DNA from: Thiodiazotropha sp040506195
Lineage (GTDB): Bacteria > Pseudomonadota > Gammaproteobacteria > Chromatiales > Chromatiaceae
NCBI GenBank assembly: GCA_040506195.1
Contig: JBEVXH010000007.1
Location: forward strand, 124,001-188,000
Length of the DNA stretch: 64,000 bases
Direction of reading: 5' to 3'
A program made the position numbers and the translations under genes. Positions 33,966 to 41,875 of the stretch are shown piece by piece. Under the pieces are notes generated by a model. That model had not been told where the DNA came from and ran no database searches. It saw only the letters and a list, made by a program, of their open reading frames with translations. Within the stretch, counting starts at the first letter, position 1. The number at the start of each line of letters is the position of its first letter.

Positions 33966-35768
33966 TCAGTTCGGCAGCTCAAATACAGTCAGCGTGCCGC
34001 CCAGCTGGGTATAGTCGCTGAGCGATGCATAGGCACCCACAGCACCCAGACCGGCTGTCGGGTCGGTCAAACCTGCAGCCATTCCGATACCGGCCCAGCC
34101 ACCGAGTCCGGAGAGGACCGCGACATACTGCTTGCCGTTGTGCATGTAGGTATTGACATTGCCGATGATGCCGGAGGGGGTCTTGAACTTGTACAGCTCT
34201 TTACCCGTCTTGGCATCGACCGCTTTCAGATAGCCCTCCAGAGTGCCGTAAAAGACTACATCACCAGCCGTGGAGAGTGCACCGCTCCATACGGAGAAGG
34301 GCTCGGGGTTGGACCATACGATCTTGCCCTTGTCGGCATCCCAGGCGATGAAGTTACCTAGATTGGTGCCGCCTGGCGCCGGGTACATGGAGAGGGTTGC
34401 ACCCACATAGGGTTGACCCGCGGTATACGAAACCTGGAACGGCTCGTAGTCCATGCAGACATGGTTGGTCGGTACATAGAAGAGTCCTGTACGCGGGGAG
34501 TAGCTCGCGGGCTGCTGATCCTTCGTTCCCAGAGCCGCCGGGCAGATGCCGGTGGAGTTGACGTCTTCACCGTTCTGATGGGTGGAGTACTTGGCTACGA
34601 CCTGGGGACGACCAGTCTCCATGTCGACATGGGTCGCCCAGTTGACGGCAGGATCGAATTTCTCGGCAACCAGCAGTTCGCCGGTAGCACGATCCATGGT
34701 ATAGCCGAAACCGTTACGATCAAAGTGGACCAGGGCCTTGCGCATCTTGCCCTTGATCTTTTGGTCGACCAGGATCATTTCATTGATGCCATCATAGTCC
34801 CACTCGTCATGCGGTGTCATCTGGTAGACCCACTTGGCAATGCCGGTATCCACGTCACGCGCGAAGACGGTCATCGACCAACGATTATCACCGGGACGCT
34901 GAACCGGATTCCAGGTGCTGGGGTTGCCGGAACCGTAGTACATCAGGTTCAGGTCCGGATCATAGGAATACCAGCCCCAGGTGGCGCCGCCACCGATCTT
35001 CCACTGGTCACCCTTCCAGGTATTGATGCCGGAGTCTTTTCCTACCGGCTTACCGAGATGGGTAGTCTTCTGAGGATCAAGAAGGGTATCGCTGTCCGGT
35101 CCCATGGAGTAGGCGCGCCATGCCAGTTTGCCATCTTTGAGATTGTAGGCGGTCATGGAGCCACGCACACCGAACTCACCACCGGAGATACCGATAAAGA
35201 CCTTGTCTTTTACCACCATGGGAGCCGCAGTGGAGGTCTCGCCCTTGGACGGGTCGCCATTTTTCACGGACCAGACTTTCTTGCCGGTCTTTGCATCCAG
35301 GGCCACCAGTGTGGTGTCAGCTTGTGAAAGAATGATCTTCCCGTCGCCATAGGCCAGGCCGCGGTTGACAGTGTCGCAACACATTACAGGAATAACGCTG
35401 GTGTCCTGCCTCGGCTCATACTTCCAGAGGATTCTGCCGTTTTCATTCAGGTCAAGGGCGAACACCTTGTTGGGAAACGGGCTGTGGACATACATAACAT
35501 CCCCGAGTACCAGGGGGCCGCCTTCATGACCACGGAGAACGCCGGTGGAGAAGGTCCAGGCAACCCTCAGGTCCTTAACGTTACTCGTGTTGATTTGGTC
35601 CAGTTTGCTGTAGCGGGTACCTGCATAATCGCCGTTAGGCATTACCCAGTCGTTTGGGTTGTTTTGCATTTTCAGCAGTTCTGAATTTGCTGTCACTCCA
35701 CCTGCAGCGCTGAGCATTGCAGAGGCAGTGAAGCATATCGCCAGAACTTTGCGTTTTGCTTTTACCAT
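33966..35768 (-). CDS. xoxF: Lanthanide-type PQQ methanol dehydrogenase XoxF
   Basis: 600 residues with a signal peptide (VLAICFTASAMLSAAGGVTA) and an eight-bladed quinoprotein propeller. Cys130-Cys131 is the vicinal disulfide that packs on PQQ. In DEWDYDG, Asp324 is the catalytic base, and Asp326 two residues on is the extra lanthanide ligand that calcium enzymes (MxaF) replace with Ala. It oxidises methanol in the periplasm to formaldehyde or formate and passes electrons to the cytochrome encoded next. GAGGAT lies before the ATG. A perfect sigma-54 promoter is about 205 bases upstream. No mxaI-like gene is present, as expected for Xox. Confidence 0.96.
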   Translation of the reverse strand: MVKAKRKVLAICFTASAMLSAAGGVTANSELLKMQNNPNDWVMPNGDYAGTRYSKLDQINTSNVKDLRVAWTFSTGVLRGHEGGPLVLGDVMYVHSPFPNKVFALDLNENGRILWKYEPRQDTSVIPVMCCDTVNRGLAYGDGKIILSQADTTLVALDAKTGKKVWSVKNGDPSKGETSTAAPMVVKDKVFIGISGGEFGVRGSMTAYNLKDGKLAWRAYSMGPDSDTLLDPQKTTHLGKPVGKDSGINTWKGDQWKIGGGATWGWYSYDPDLNLMYYGSGNPSTWNPVQRPGDNRWSMTVFARDVDTGIAKWVYQMTPHDEWDYDGINEMILVDQKIKGKMRKALVHFDRNGFGYTMDRATGELLVAEKFDPAVNWATHVDMETGRPQVVAKYSTHQNGEDVNSTGICPAALGTKDQQPASYSPRTGLFYVPTNHVCMDYEPFQVSYTAGQPYVGATLSMYPAPGGTNLGNFIAWDADKGKIVWSNPEPFSVWSGALSTAGDVVFYGTLEGYLKAVDAKTGKELYKFKTPSGIIGNVNTYMHNGKQYVAVLSGLGGWAGIGMAAGLTDPTAGLGAVGAYASLSDYTQLGGTLTVFELPN

Positions 35769-35973
35769 AGTATCTATCCTCGGGTTTTATTTGTGGGACT
35801 GCCTCTACAAGGTAAAATTAATCGATTTAGAGACCGGATAGTGACCGGATAAAATCGAAATTTGTCGGTTCAGCTTCTCCCTCGCTATCAATTGACTCCT
35901 CACATTTGGTACATATAAAACGATCTTGTCGCACGATTACAGGCAGTCTTTCAGAGCGACACACACAAAAAGA

Positions 35974-35988
35974 GCAACTTGTGTGCCA
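35974..35988 (-). promoter_or_regulatory. Sigma-54 promoter for xoxF
   Basis: On the minus strand TGGCAC (35988-35983), ACAAG, TTGC (35977-35974), then T: a perfect -24/-12 match with the required 10-base GG-to-GC gap. Predicted start near 35962, leaving a leader of about 190 bases. Confidence 0.85.
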
Positions 35989-36487
35989 AACGAAATATAT
36001 CGAGTTGCAACTGCTGCTCTGATGCCTGAAATATGGTCGCGGACAGAAACAACCCGCAGCTGCCCCTGTGGTGAACAGCTAATCAGGCACTTGCGCAGTT
36101 AGATCGCTCCCCGGCGCGGGAATTCAACAATCCGTAGGACAATCTTGTTTTTACTGGTGTTAGCCAGTAAATATCTGAATATTTCTCTAAAGTCTGGATA
36201 ACCTTTTGTTTTTATTATATTAGAATCTTGATAGGGTTAGTCTGAAGCCATCAGTGTCAGAGCTGCGGAATCTGCAATCATCTCTGGGTTCATCATGTCT
36301 ATCGCTAATATCTTCAATGAGTTAGCTAGAGCTTTAGCTACTCAGCCAAAAGTATGCAAGGGTTGTAAAGTGCGATTCGGATCATAATGGGCGAAACAGT
36401 TGTTTACGTTCCGATCAAATTGAGTTGCCCGTTTCCCGGCAAGGGATAAAGATGTGATTCATTTTTTTTAGTGTGGAAGTATGTTGT

Positions 36488-36505
36488 GTGTCACTGCTGT
36501 GACAC
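36488..36505. promoter_or_regulatory. Palindrome GTGTCAC-N4-GTGACAC upstream of xoxF
   Basis: Perfect 7-base arms around TGCT. It lies about 500 bases upstream of the xoxF promoter and 320 bases before the aminopeptidase gene. It shares the half-site GTGTCA with the palindrome at 27122-27137, though the arm spacing differs by two bases. Which gene it serves is unclear. Confidence 0.4.
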
Positions 36506-36624
36506 TTTTCCGGAGGCCTTAAGATTCAATGTAGAATCGATTAATGGATCAATCTCCATTCAAATTTAATCAGCCGGGTAATCAAATACGTCATGATCAG
36601 GGCTTGTATCATATCTTTGGTCAC

Positions 36625-36811
36625 TCCAAATGAACGACGAGCAACGCCGATTGGCGCTTTTTCAGGCCCAACCCGAAGGGCTGGGGCTGTTTTCGTTCCC
36701 AGCGGCGTTATCATTCGCTCATGTAGAATAACTACACCACGCTCATTCTGCCTTGCTGGGCACAAAAAACAGCCCCAGCAGAGCACATCCGATTAGTGTT
36801 AACAGGCCCTA
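36625..36811 (+). mobile_element. Partial copy of the MITE-like element (left end missing)
   Basis: About 187 bases closely matching the right two-thirds of the complete element (from CCAAATGAACGACGAG through the dyads to TTAACAGGCCC-TA). No left inverted repeat is found upstream. The right edge abuts the aminopeptidase gene 12 bases before its ATG. A frame of about 80 codons on the other strand lies within the repeat and is not a gene. Confidence 0.8.
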
Positions 36812-36823
36812 TGCAGGTGACTG

Positions 36824-37789
36824 ATGAGATCACTTTATCCTCCCAGCGAACCCAATGCCGTATATAAAATATGCGCCGATCAGCTTCACGAGCTCTATGT
36901 GGAGGAGTGCGGCAATTCAGAGGGGGTTCCAGTGGTGTTTCTCCATGGCGGTCCGGGTTCGGGCTGTTCAGAGCACCACCGCCGCTTTTTCGATCCCGAT
37001 TTCTACAGAATCATTCTCTTCGATCAGCGTGGCTCAGGAAAATCCCTGCCCTTGGGAGAGACAAAGCAAAACCGTACCTTGCAACTTGTGTCGGATATGG
37101 AAACGATCCGCCGCCACCTGGAAATCGAGCGATGGATGCTGTTTGGCGGCTCATGGGGTGCAACCTTATCGCTTATCTATGCACTTTCCCATCCCGACAG
37201 GGTGCGCGGAATGATCTTAAGAGGGACGTTTCTCGCACGTGAATCTGATCTGGATTGGTTTTTCATAGGTCTCAAGCGCCTCTTCCCACGGGCCTGGGAC
37301 AGGCTGTCGCTCGGGCTACCGGATAACACGGAACTGGAAAATCTAATCAGTTGGTATCACACCGCAGTTCATGGCAGAGATAGAATCCTCGCGCTACAGG
37401 CTGCATATAGATGGTCAGAGTGGGGCAGTCGCATAGTCAACTGGCATAAGCCACAAAGTGCGGCATACGCTGACAAAGAGCCGGAACCGGAAGTGCAGCA
37501 AGAGCGATTGCTGGCAAAGGTCAAAATCGAGACACACTATGCCCGTCACCGCTATTTCATTGAGAATAACGAGATACTCAACCGCATCGGATCACTTTCC
37601 GTTGTGCCTGTCTCAGTCGTGCATGGTCGTTTTGATCTCATCTGCACCATGGAATCGGCCTGGCTGCTGCATCGGGCCATTCCCGGTTCACGATTCATAC
37701 AAGTACCTGATGCAGGCCATATCATAGACGAGCCCTCAATGGCGGCAGCACTGGTGGAAGAAACCGATCAAATGCGTGAGCTGTTATAG
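36824..37789 (+). CDS. pip: Prolyl aminopeptidase (alpha/beta hydrolase, S33)
   Basis: 321 residues. Signature pieces: oxyanion-loop HGGPGSGC, FDQRGSGKS, nucleophile elbow GGSWGA (Ser), acid in VHGRFDLIC and catalytic His in PDAGH. The length and the RGSGKS/GGSWG pairs fit proline iminopeptidase, a cytoplasmic enzyme that frees N-terminal proline. In PQQ clusters such peptidases have been speculated to trim PqqA products, but that is only context: it lies 345 bases from pqqE on the opposite strand. Confidence 0.9.
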   Translation: MRSLYPPSEPNAVYKICADQLHELYVEECGNSEGVPVVFLHGGPGSGCSEHHRRFFDPDFYRIILFDQRGSGKSLPLGETKQNRTLQLVSDMETIRRHLEIERWMLFGGSWGATLSLIYALSHPDRVRGMILRGTFLARESDLDWFFIGLKRLFPRAWDRLSLGLPDNTELENLISWYHTAVHGRDRILALQAAYRWSEWGSRIVNWHKPQSAAYADKEPEPEVQQERLLAKVKIETHYARHRYFIENNEILNRIGSLSVVPVSVVHGRFDLICTMESAWLLHRAIPGSRFIQVPDAGHIIDEPSMAAALVEETDQMRELL

Positions 37790-37806
37790 ATTCAGATAAA
37801 TGCAAG

Positions 37807-38119
37807 CCGCGAATGGACGCGAATCACCGCAAATTTATTTACGAATGATAAAAAAAGTCCGCAAATGAACGCTAATAAACGCTAATGATATTTTATTTGT
37901 CCTTCCTATAGAACGCGGACGTATGGTTCATAAGGGAGGTTGGCGGTCTTGTGGCTACAAGCTACTGCGGCTTGTTTATAAGATACCGCTTCAAACTTAA
38001 TCTTTGACATGGCTTATTACAACTTAACAATTTGCAATGAATTCATTTGCGTTTATTAGCGTTCATTTGCGGACTAATACATTTTGCGAAAATTTGCGGT
38101 GATTCGCGTCCAATCGCGG
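37807..38119. repeat. Long inverted repeat between pip and pqqE
   Basis: The arm 37807-37882 (CCGCGAATGGACGCGAATCA onward) and the arm 38049-38119 are inverted copies, near-identical at both ends of the arm (about 30 and 26 bases) with a diverged middle. The 166-base core shows no ORF. The spelling AAATTTGCGGTGATTCGCGT is, from memory, widespread as an intergenic repeat in bacteria. It could fold into a bidirectional transcription barrier between the convergent pip and pqq genes. Confidence 0.75.
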
Positions 38120-38133
38120 TTTTATTCTTTCTG

Positions 38134-39291
38134 TTACTGTCCGCTCACCTTGGGCCATTTGGCGGCTGTGAGTTTTTTCGAGTTGCGCATGTTGCGGAAC
38201 ACCAGGGGTGCGGCGTCAGGCTCGTGTGAGATGTTTGTTTCATTTACCATTTGGACTATTTGTTCATGGTGGGGCGATTTGCTGCAGACCGGATCGGCAT
38301 TGGCGGCATCACCGGTCAGCAGGTAGGCCTGGCAGCGGCAGCCGCCGAAGTCTTTCTCCTTCTCGTCACAATTGCGGCAGGGTTCTCTCATCCAGCCGTA
38401 ACCGCGGAACCTGTTGAAATCGGAGGAGTCGTTCCAGATCCACTCGATGCTGTGGTCACGTACATTGGGAAAGGTGAGCCCAGGCAGTTCGCGGGCGGCA
38501 TGACAGGGAAGGGCAGTGCCGTCCGGGGCCACGGTGAGGAAGACGGCTCCCCAACCGTTCATACAGGCCTTGGGACGTTCTTCATGGTAATCAGGCACCA
38601 CATAGAAAATCCGCATCTTGCCCTTGAACTTCTCCTGGTAGCGGTGAGCAACTGCCTCCGCCGCTTCAACCTGGTCGCGCGAAGGCAGTAACTGTTCACG
38701 ATTATGCAGGGCCCAGCCGTAGTACTGGGTGGTGGCCAGTTCCACGTAGTCGGCCTCAAGGGCGTGAGACATCTCAAGGATCTGTTCCACCTGGTCTTCA
38801 TTGTGCCGGTGGAGGACGAAACAGAGCACCATCGGGTAGTCGTACTTCTTCACCAGCCGTGCCATCTCGAGCTTGTGCTGGAAGGAGTTGTTACCGGCGA
38901 TGTAGTTGTTGAGCTCTTCACTGCTGGCTTGAAAGCTGACCTGGATATGATCCAACCCGGCCTCCTTGAAGGCCTTTATGCGGGTCTCGTCCATGCCGAC
39001 GCCGGAGGTGAGCAGGTTGGTGTAGTATCCAAGTTTGTGCGCTTCCGCGATGAGTACATCCAGATCCTTGCGCACCAGCGCTTCACCGCCGGAGAAACCG
39101 AGCTGCACCGCCCCCAGGGCGCGCGCCTCCCGAAACACCCGAATCCACTCCCCGGTGGAGAGTTCGTCCTTATAACGGGCGATGTCGAGGGGATTGGAGC
39201 AGTAGGGACACTGCAACGGACATTTGTAGGTCAACTCCGCCAGCAGCCAGAGTGGCTTAGGCGGGCTTGTGTCGGATCCATTGGTTGTCAT
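38134..39291 (-). CDS. pqqE: PQQ biosynthesis radical SAM enzyme PqqE
   Basis: 385 residues from ATG 39291 (a longer start at 39327 lies deeper inside pqqD). The radical-SAM cluster CPLQCPYC is near the N-terminus. The C-terminal SPASM cysteines are visible: CHAAREL, then CRNCDEKEKDFGGCRCQAY, and a last DPVC. PqqE makes the first Glu-Tyr carbon-carbon bond in PqqA, presented by PqqD, whose gene overlaps it. Confidence 0.95.
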   Translation of the reverse strand: MTTNGSDTSPPKPLWLLAELTYKCPLQCPYCSNPLDIARYKDELSTGEWIRVFREARALGAVQLGFSGGEALVRKDLDVLIAEAHKLGYYTNLLTSGVGMDETRIKAFKEAGLDHIQVSFQASSEELNNYIAGNNSFQHKLEMARLVKKYDYPMVLCFVLHRHNEDQVEQILEMSHALEADYVELATTQYYGWALHNREQLLPSRDQVEAAEAVAHRYQEKFKGKMRIFYVVPDYHEERPKACMNGWGAVFLTVAPDGTALPCHAARELPGLTFPNVRDHSIEWIWNDSSDFNRFRGYGWMREPCRNCDEKEKDFGGCRCQAYLLTGDAANADPVCSKSPHHEQIVQMVNETNISHEPDAAPLVFRNMRNSKKLTAAKWPKVSGQ

Positions 39292-39541
39292 AAGCGGTAT
39301 CCAGAAATTGATAGACGTCGGCTTCAAGCTCTGTTTCAGGAAAGGCCGACTTCAGGTCGTCAACGATAGCGGCGACACTCGCTTCGCCGTCACATCGCTT
39401 TAGGATCTCCCCGGCGGCATGATTGAGTTTGACCATACCCTCGGGATAGAGAATTACATGACAGTCCTGGGCCTCTTCCCATTGAAAACGGAAGGTGGGC
39501 GCCATCTGCGGGATGTCTTCGGCATTGAAATGGTTGTTCAT
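39257..39541 (-). CDS. pqqD: PqqD peptide chaperone
   Basis: 94 residues; typical PqqD segments are FRFQWEEAQDCHVILYPEGMVKLNHAAGEILKRCDGE (broken here by family-standard turns) and the C-terminal FLDTAYDNQWI. It binds PqqA and delivers it to PqqE. It starts 3 bases after pqqC and overlaps pqqE. Confidence 0.93.
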   Translation of the reverse strand: MNNHFNAEDIPQMAPTFRFQWEEAQDCHVILYPEGMVKLNHAAGEILKRCDGEASVAAIVDDLKSAFPETELEADVYQFLDTAYDNQWIRHKPA

Positions 39542-39544
39542 AGC

Positions 39545-40276
39545 TCAGGCCGTGATGTTGTGATAGGGCGGTTTGTTTTCCACATAGGCCATCCACATGC
39601 AATCGAGCATGGTCCACAGGATATCCAGCTTGAACTGCAGCACCTCCAGCATCTTCTCCTGTTGCGCACGGGTCTTGTAGTAGTTCAGGGTGATATCCAA
39701 TCCATGTATTACGTCTCGGCGGGCCTCGGTCAATCGCTTGCGGAAGTAATGGTAACCGCGCTCGTCGATCCAGGGATAGTATTGCGGCCAATTGTCGAGC
39801 CGTTTTTGATGAATCGTCGGGGCGAAGAGTTCCGTAAGCGAGGAACTGGCCGCAACCTCCCAGGGCTGCTGGCGGGCAAAATTGACATAGGCGTCGATGG
39901 CGAATTTGACGCCCGGCAGCAGGTGCTTATGGGACAGCAGATCCTCTCGTGACAGGCCCACCGCCTCACCCAACAGCAGCCAGGCCTCTATACCCCCCTC
40001 ATCGCCCTGGGTGCCGTCGTGGTCGATGATCCGCTGTATCCAGTGACGGCGCACGTCACGGTCGGGACAGTTGGCCATTATGGCGGCGTCCTTTACCGGG
40101 ATTATGACCTGATAATAAAAGCGGTTGGCGACCCAACCCTGTATGGCCGGTTTATCCAGCTTGCCGCTGTTCATTAAAATATGGAACTCATGATGAATGT
40201 GGTAGTACTTCTCCTTTTCCCTGAGCTTCTGCTCGAACTCCTCTTTCGACCACGGATTGGTTGGATAGGTAGACAT
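39545..40276 (-). CDS. pqqC: Pyrroloquinoline-quinone synthase PqqC
   Basis: 243 residues, the usual PqqC length. Recognisable: YHIHHEFHILMNSGKL, IQGWVANRFYYQVIIPVKDAAI, DHDGTQGDEGGIEAWL and YFRKRLTEARRDV. It carries out the last, cofactor-free oxidation and ring closure to PQQ. Cytoplasmic; placed between pqqB and pqqD. Confidence 0.96.
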   Translation of the reverse strand: MSTYPTNPWSKEEFEQKLREKEKYYHIHHEFHILMNSGKLDKPAIQGWVANRFYYQVIIPVKDAAIMANCPDRDVRRHWIQRIIDHDGTQGDEGGIEAWLLLGEAVGLSREDLLSHKHLLPGVKFAIDAYVNFARQQPWEVAASSSLTELFAPTIHQKRLDNWPQYYPWIDERGYHYFRKRLTEARRDVIHGLDITLNYYKTRAQQEKMLEVLQFKLDILWTMLDCMWMAYVENKPPYHNITA

Positions 40277-40288
40277 GATTGTTCCCGT

Positions 40289-41203
40289 TTATAGTTCGAT
40301 CTGCATGCCGTCGTGAGATACCTCGATGCCGGCCTCGTTCAATGCTTGCCGCTCGGGTGAATCATCCACGAGGATGGGATTGGTGTTGTTGATATGAATA
40401 AGTATTTTTCGCGGCTTGCCGAGGCCGCTCATAATATCGATGATGCCGCCTTCGCCCGATTGGTCGAGATGCCCCATTTCGCTACCGAGCTTGTCGCTGA
40501 TGCCCGCCTGGATCATTTCATTGTTCCGCCATAACGTGCCGTCCACCAGTAAGCAGTCGGCTTCTTGCATATAGGGCAGGATGCGAGGCTCCATGGAACC
40601 CAGCCCGGGTGCGTAAAACAGGTTTTTTCCGTTTGCAGTGTTTTCGACCCGTACGCCGATGTTGTCTCCCGGAACCGTGTTGTGGCGGTGAGGCGAGTAG
40701 GGGGGCGCCTCACTCTTAAGCGGCACCGCGGTGAACGTCAATCCTTCGATACCCGGAATGAAAAAGCTCGACTCGTCGGTCAGAACCTCGTGCCAGTTGA
40801 CCCCTCTGAAGTGGCCGAGAATGTTGAAAATCGGGTAGCCACTGGTCAAATCGTCATGTACGGCCCGGGTGCAATAGACATCCCAGGGTGCCGTGTGCTC
40901 ACGTAGCAGCAACAGCCCAGTGGTATGATCGATCTGCGCATCCACCAACAGAATGGCTCGAATTGCCGTATCGCGTATGGCCCTGCCCGGCTGTAAGGCC
41001 GGAAAGGACTGCAGCTGGGCCCGGATATCCGGCGATGCATTGAAGAGTACCCAATCCTCACCGTTAGCGCTTATTGCAATGGAGGACTGTGTGCGGGCTG
41101 TCGCTTTGATGGTTCCGGTTCGCACTCCCCGGCAGTTTTGGCAATTACAGTTCCATTGTGGAAATCCGCCGCCCGCACCGGAACCCAATATATGTATCAG
41201 CAT
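40289..41203 (-). CDS. pqqB: PqqB, metallo-beta-lactamase-fold hydroxylase
   Basis: 304 residues. The PqqB-specific zinc motif CNCQNCRG is near residue 20, LGSGAGGGFPQWNC precedes it, and the metal-site stretch VDAQIDHTTGLL is present. PqqB is an iron-dependent hydroxylase acting on the PQQ precursor. It follows pqqA after a 60-base gap containing a strong hairpin. Confidence 0.95.
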   Translation of the reverse strand: MLIHILGSGAGGGFPQWNCNCQNCRGVRTGTIKATARTQSSIAISANGEDWVLFNASPDIRAQLQSFPALQPGRAIRDTAIRAILLVDAQIDHTTGLLLLREHTAPWDVYCTRAVHDDLTSGYPIFNILGHFRGVNWHEVLTDESSFFIPGIEGLTFTAVPLKSEAPPYSPHRHNTVPGDNIGVRVENTANGKNLFYAPGLGSMEPRILPYMQEADCLLVDGTLWRNNEMIQAGISDKLGSEMGHLDQSGEGGIIDIMSGLGKPRKILIHINNTNPILVDDSPERQALNEAGIEVSHDGMQIEL

Positions 41204-41222
41204 GAATTATGTGTGTTTGTAT

Positions 41223-41253
41223 CCGGAACCACCGGTATGGCAGGTGGTTCCGG
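41223..41253 (-). other. Perfect 11-bp hairpin between pqqA and pqqB
   Basis: Arms 41223-41233 (CCGGAACCACC) and 41243-41253 pair perfectly around a 9-base loop, with no T-run after it on the minus strand. Hairpins at this place are a known way for pqqA to exceed pqqB-E in transcript level. Confidence 0.8.
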
Positions 41254-41263
41254 CGATTACAGC

Positions 41264-41338
41264 TTATCGATTGTTGATGTAAAGATTGATCTCAAAACCG
41301 AAACGTAGATCTTGATAGGAAGGTGTAGACCAATTCAT
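41264..41338 (-). CDS. pqqA: PQQ precursor peptide PqqA
   Basis: A 24-residue peptide beginning MNWSTPSYQDLRFGFE. Glu16 and Tyr20 stand in the E-x3-Y spacing that PqqE cross-links to form the PQQ skeleton, followed by INNR at the end. AGGAG lies nine bases before the ATG. It is first in the pqqABCDE operon. Confidence 0.95.
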   Translation of the reverse strand: MNWSTPSYQDLRFGFEINLYINNR

Positions 41339-41875
41339 GAAGTATCGCTCCTGTTAATTATTGCTAGTCTCAGAAGATGTTTGAGCTTTGTCAGCTGCAT
41401 CTGGATGCTGCAAAGCAGTGCTACTGTAAACATCATGCATACGTTCAAATGCAAGTAGCCTCTATCTTTGGATTTCACCACGCAGAGGGACTCGCATAGC
41501 AATAATGGCAAAAAAACATTGGGAATTTTTCCCGACACGGCTCGGGATAGGACAATATGTTGCATCCGACATGTACCGGATCGGTGACACTGGATGATTG
41601 TCGTCAAGAAAGTGAGACATCTTTTCTATATAAATTATTGAACAGCTTAATAAATAAAGATTCAGTAGAACATCAGATGATCGGATTGGCGAAGCCTGGT
41701 GACTTGGTGCTGCTAGCGAAGGGCCATGTATTGTCATCCGTTGGATCAGATTGTCGAGCAATGAAAATATAATCTTAGGCTAGATTGCGGAATTCTAGGG
41801 GATTTTATATGCAGGGCCGCACCATGGCGACCACTCGGTTGATACCTGGCAGCTGTTGAAGTTGTCAGGCTCAAA
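41339..41875. other. Upstream region of pqqA, no gene seen
   Basis: 537 bases. A 71-codon frame at 41557-41772 lacks a ribosome site and family resemblance. I found no sigma-54 element here; the pqq promoter was not identified. Confidence 0.45.

Larger units (their letters stand above)
35769..36624. other. Long upstream region of xoxF, no gene seen
   Basis: About 850 bases without a credible ORF. It contains the sigma-54 promoter at 35974-35988, a perfect 10-base palindrome AGTTGCAACT at 36003-36012, and the longer palindrome at 36488-36505. The length suits enhancer-dependent control of xoxF. Confidence 0.55.

Noticed and set aside
34413..35327. Long plus-strand frame (304 codons) opposite xoxF
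   Set aside because: It is antisense to a well-supported gene and has no family features; codon bias of xoxF keeps the opposite strand open.
33389..35768. Calcium-type MxaFI methanol dehydrogenase
   Set aside because: Asp326 of the lanthanide motif is present, and no small MxaI subunit gene is nearby.
36541..36786. Eighty-codon minus-strand frame with paired cysteines
   Set aside because: Lies almost wholly in the repeat copy at 36625-36811; a similar frame occurs in the complete element. Repeat DNA, not a gene.
23834..36811. Recurring TGTTAACAGGCCC units as a CRISPR array
   Set aside because: Copies are kilobases apart, end in TA, and form inverted ends of one element; no regular spacers or cas genes.
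41557..41772. Seventy-one-codon plus-strand frame upstream of pqqA
   Set aside because: No ribosome site, no recognisable features, and low-complexity spelling.
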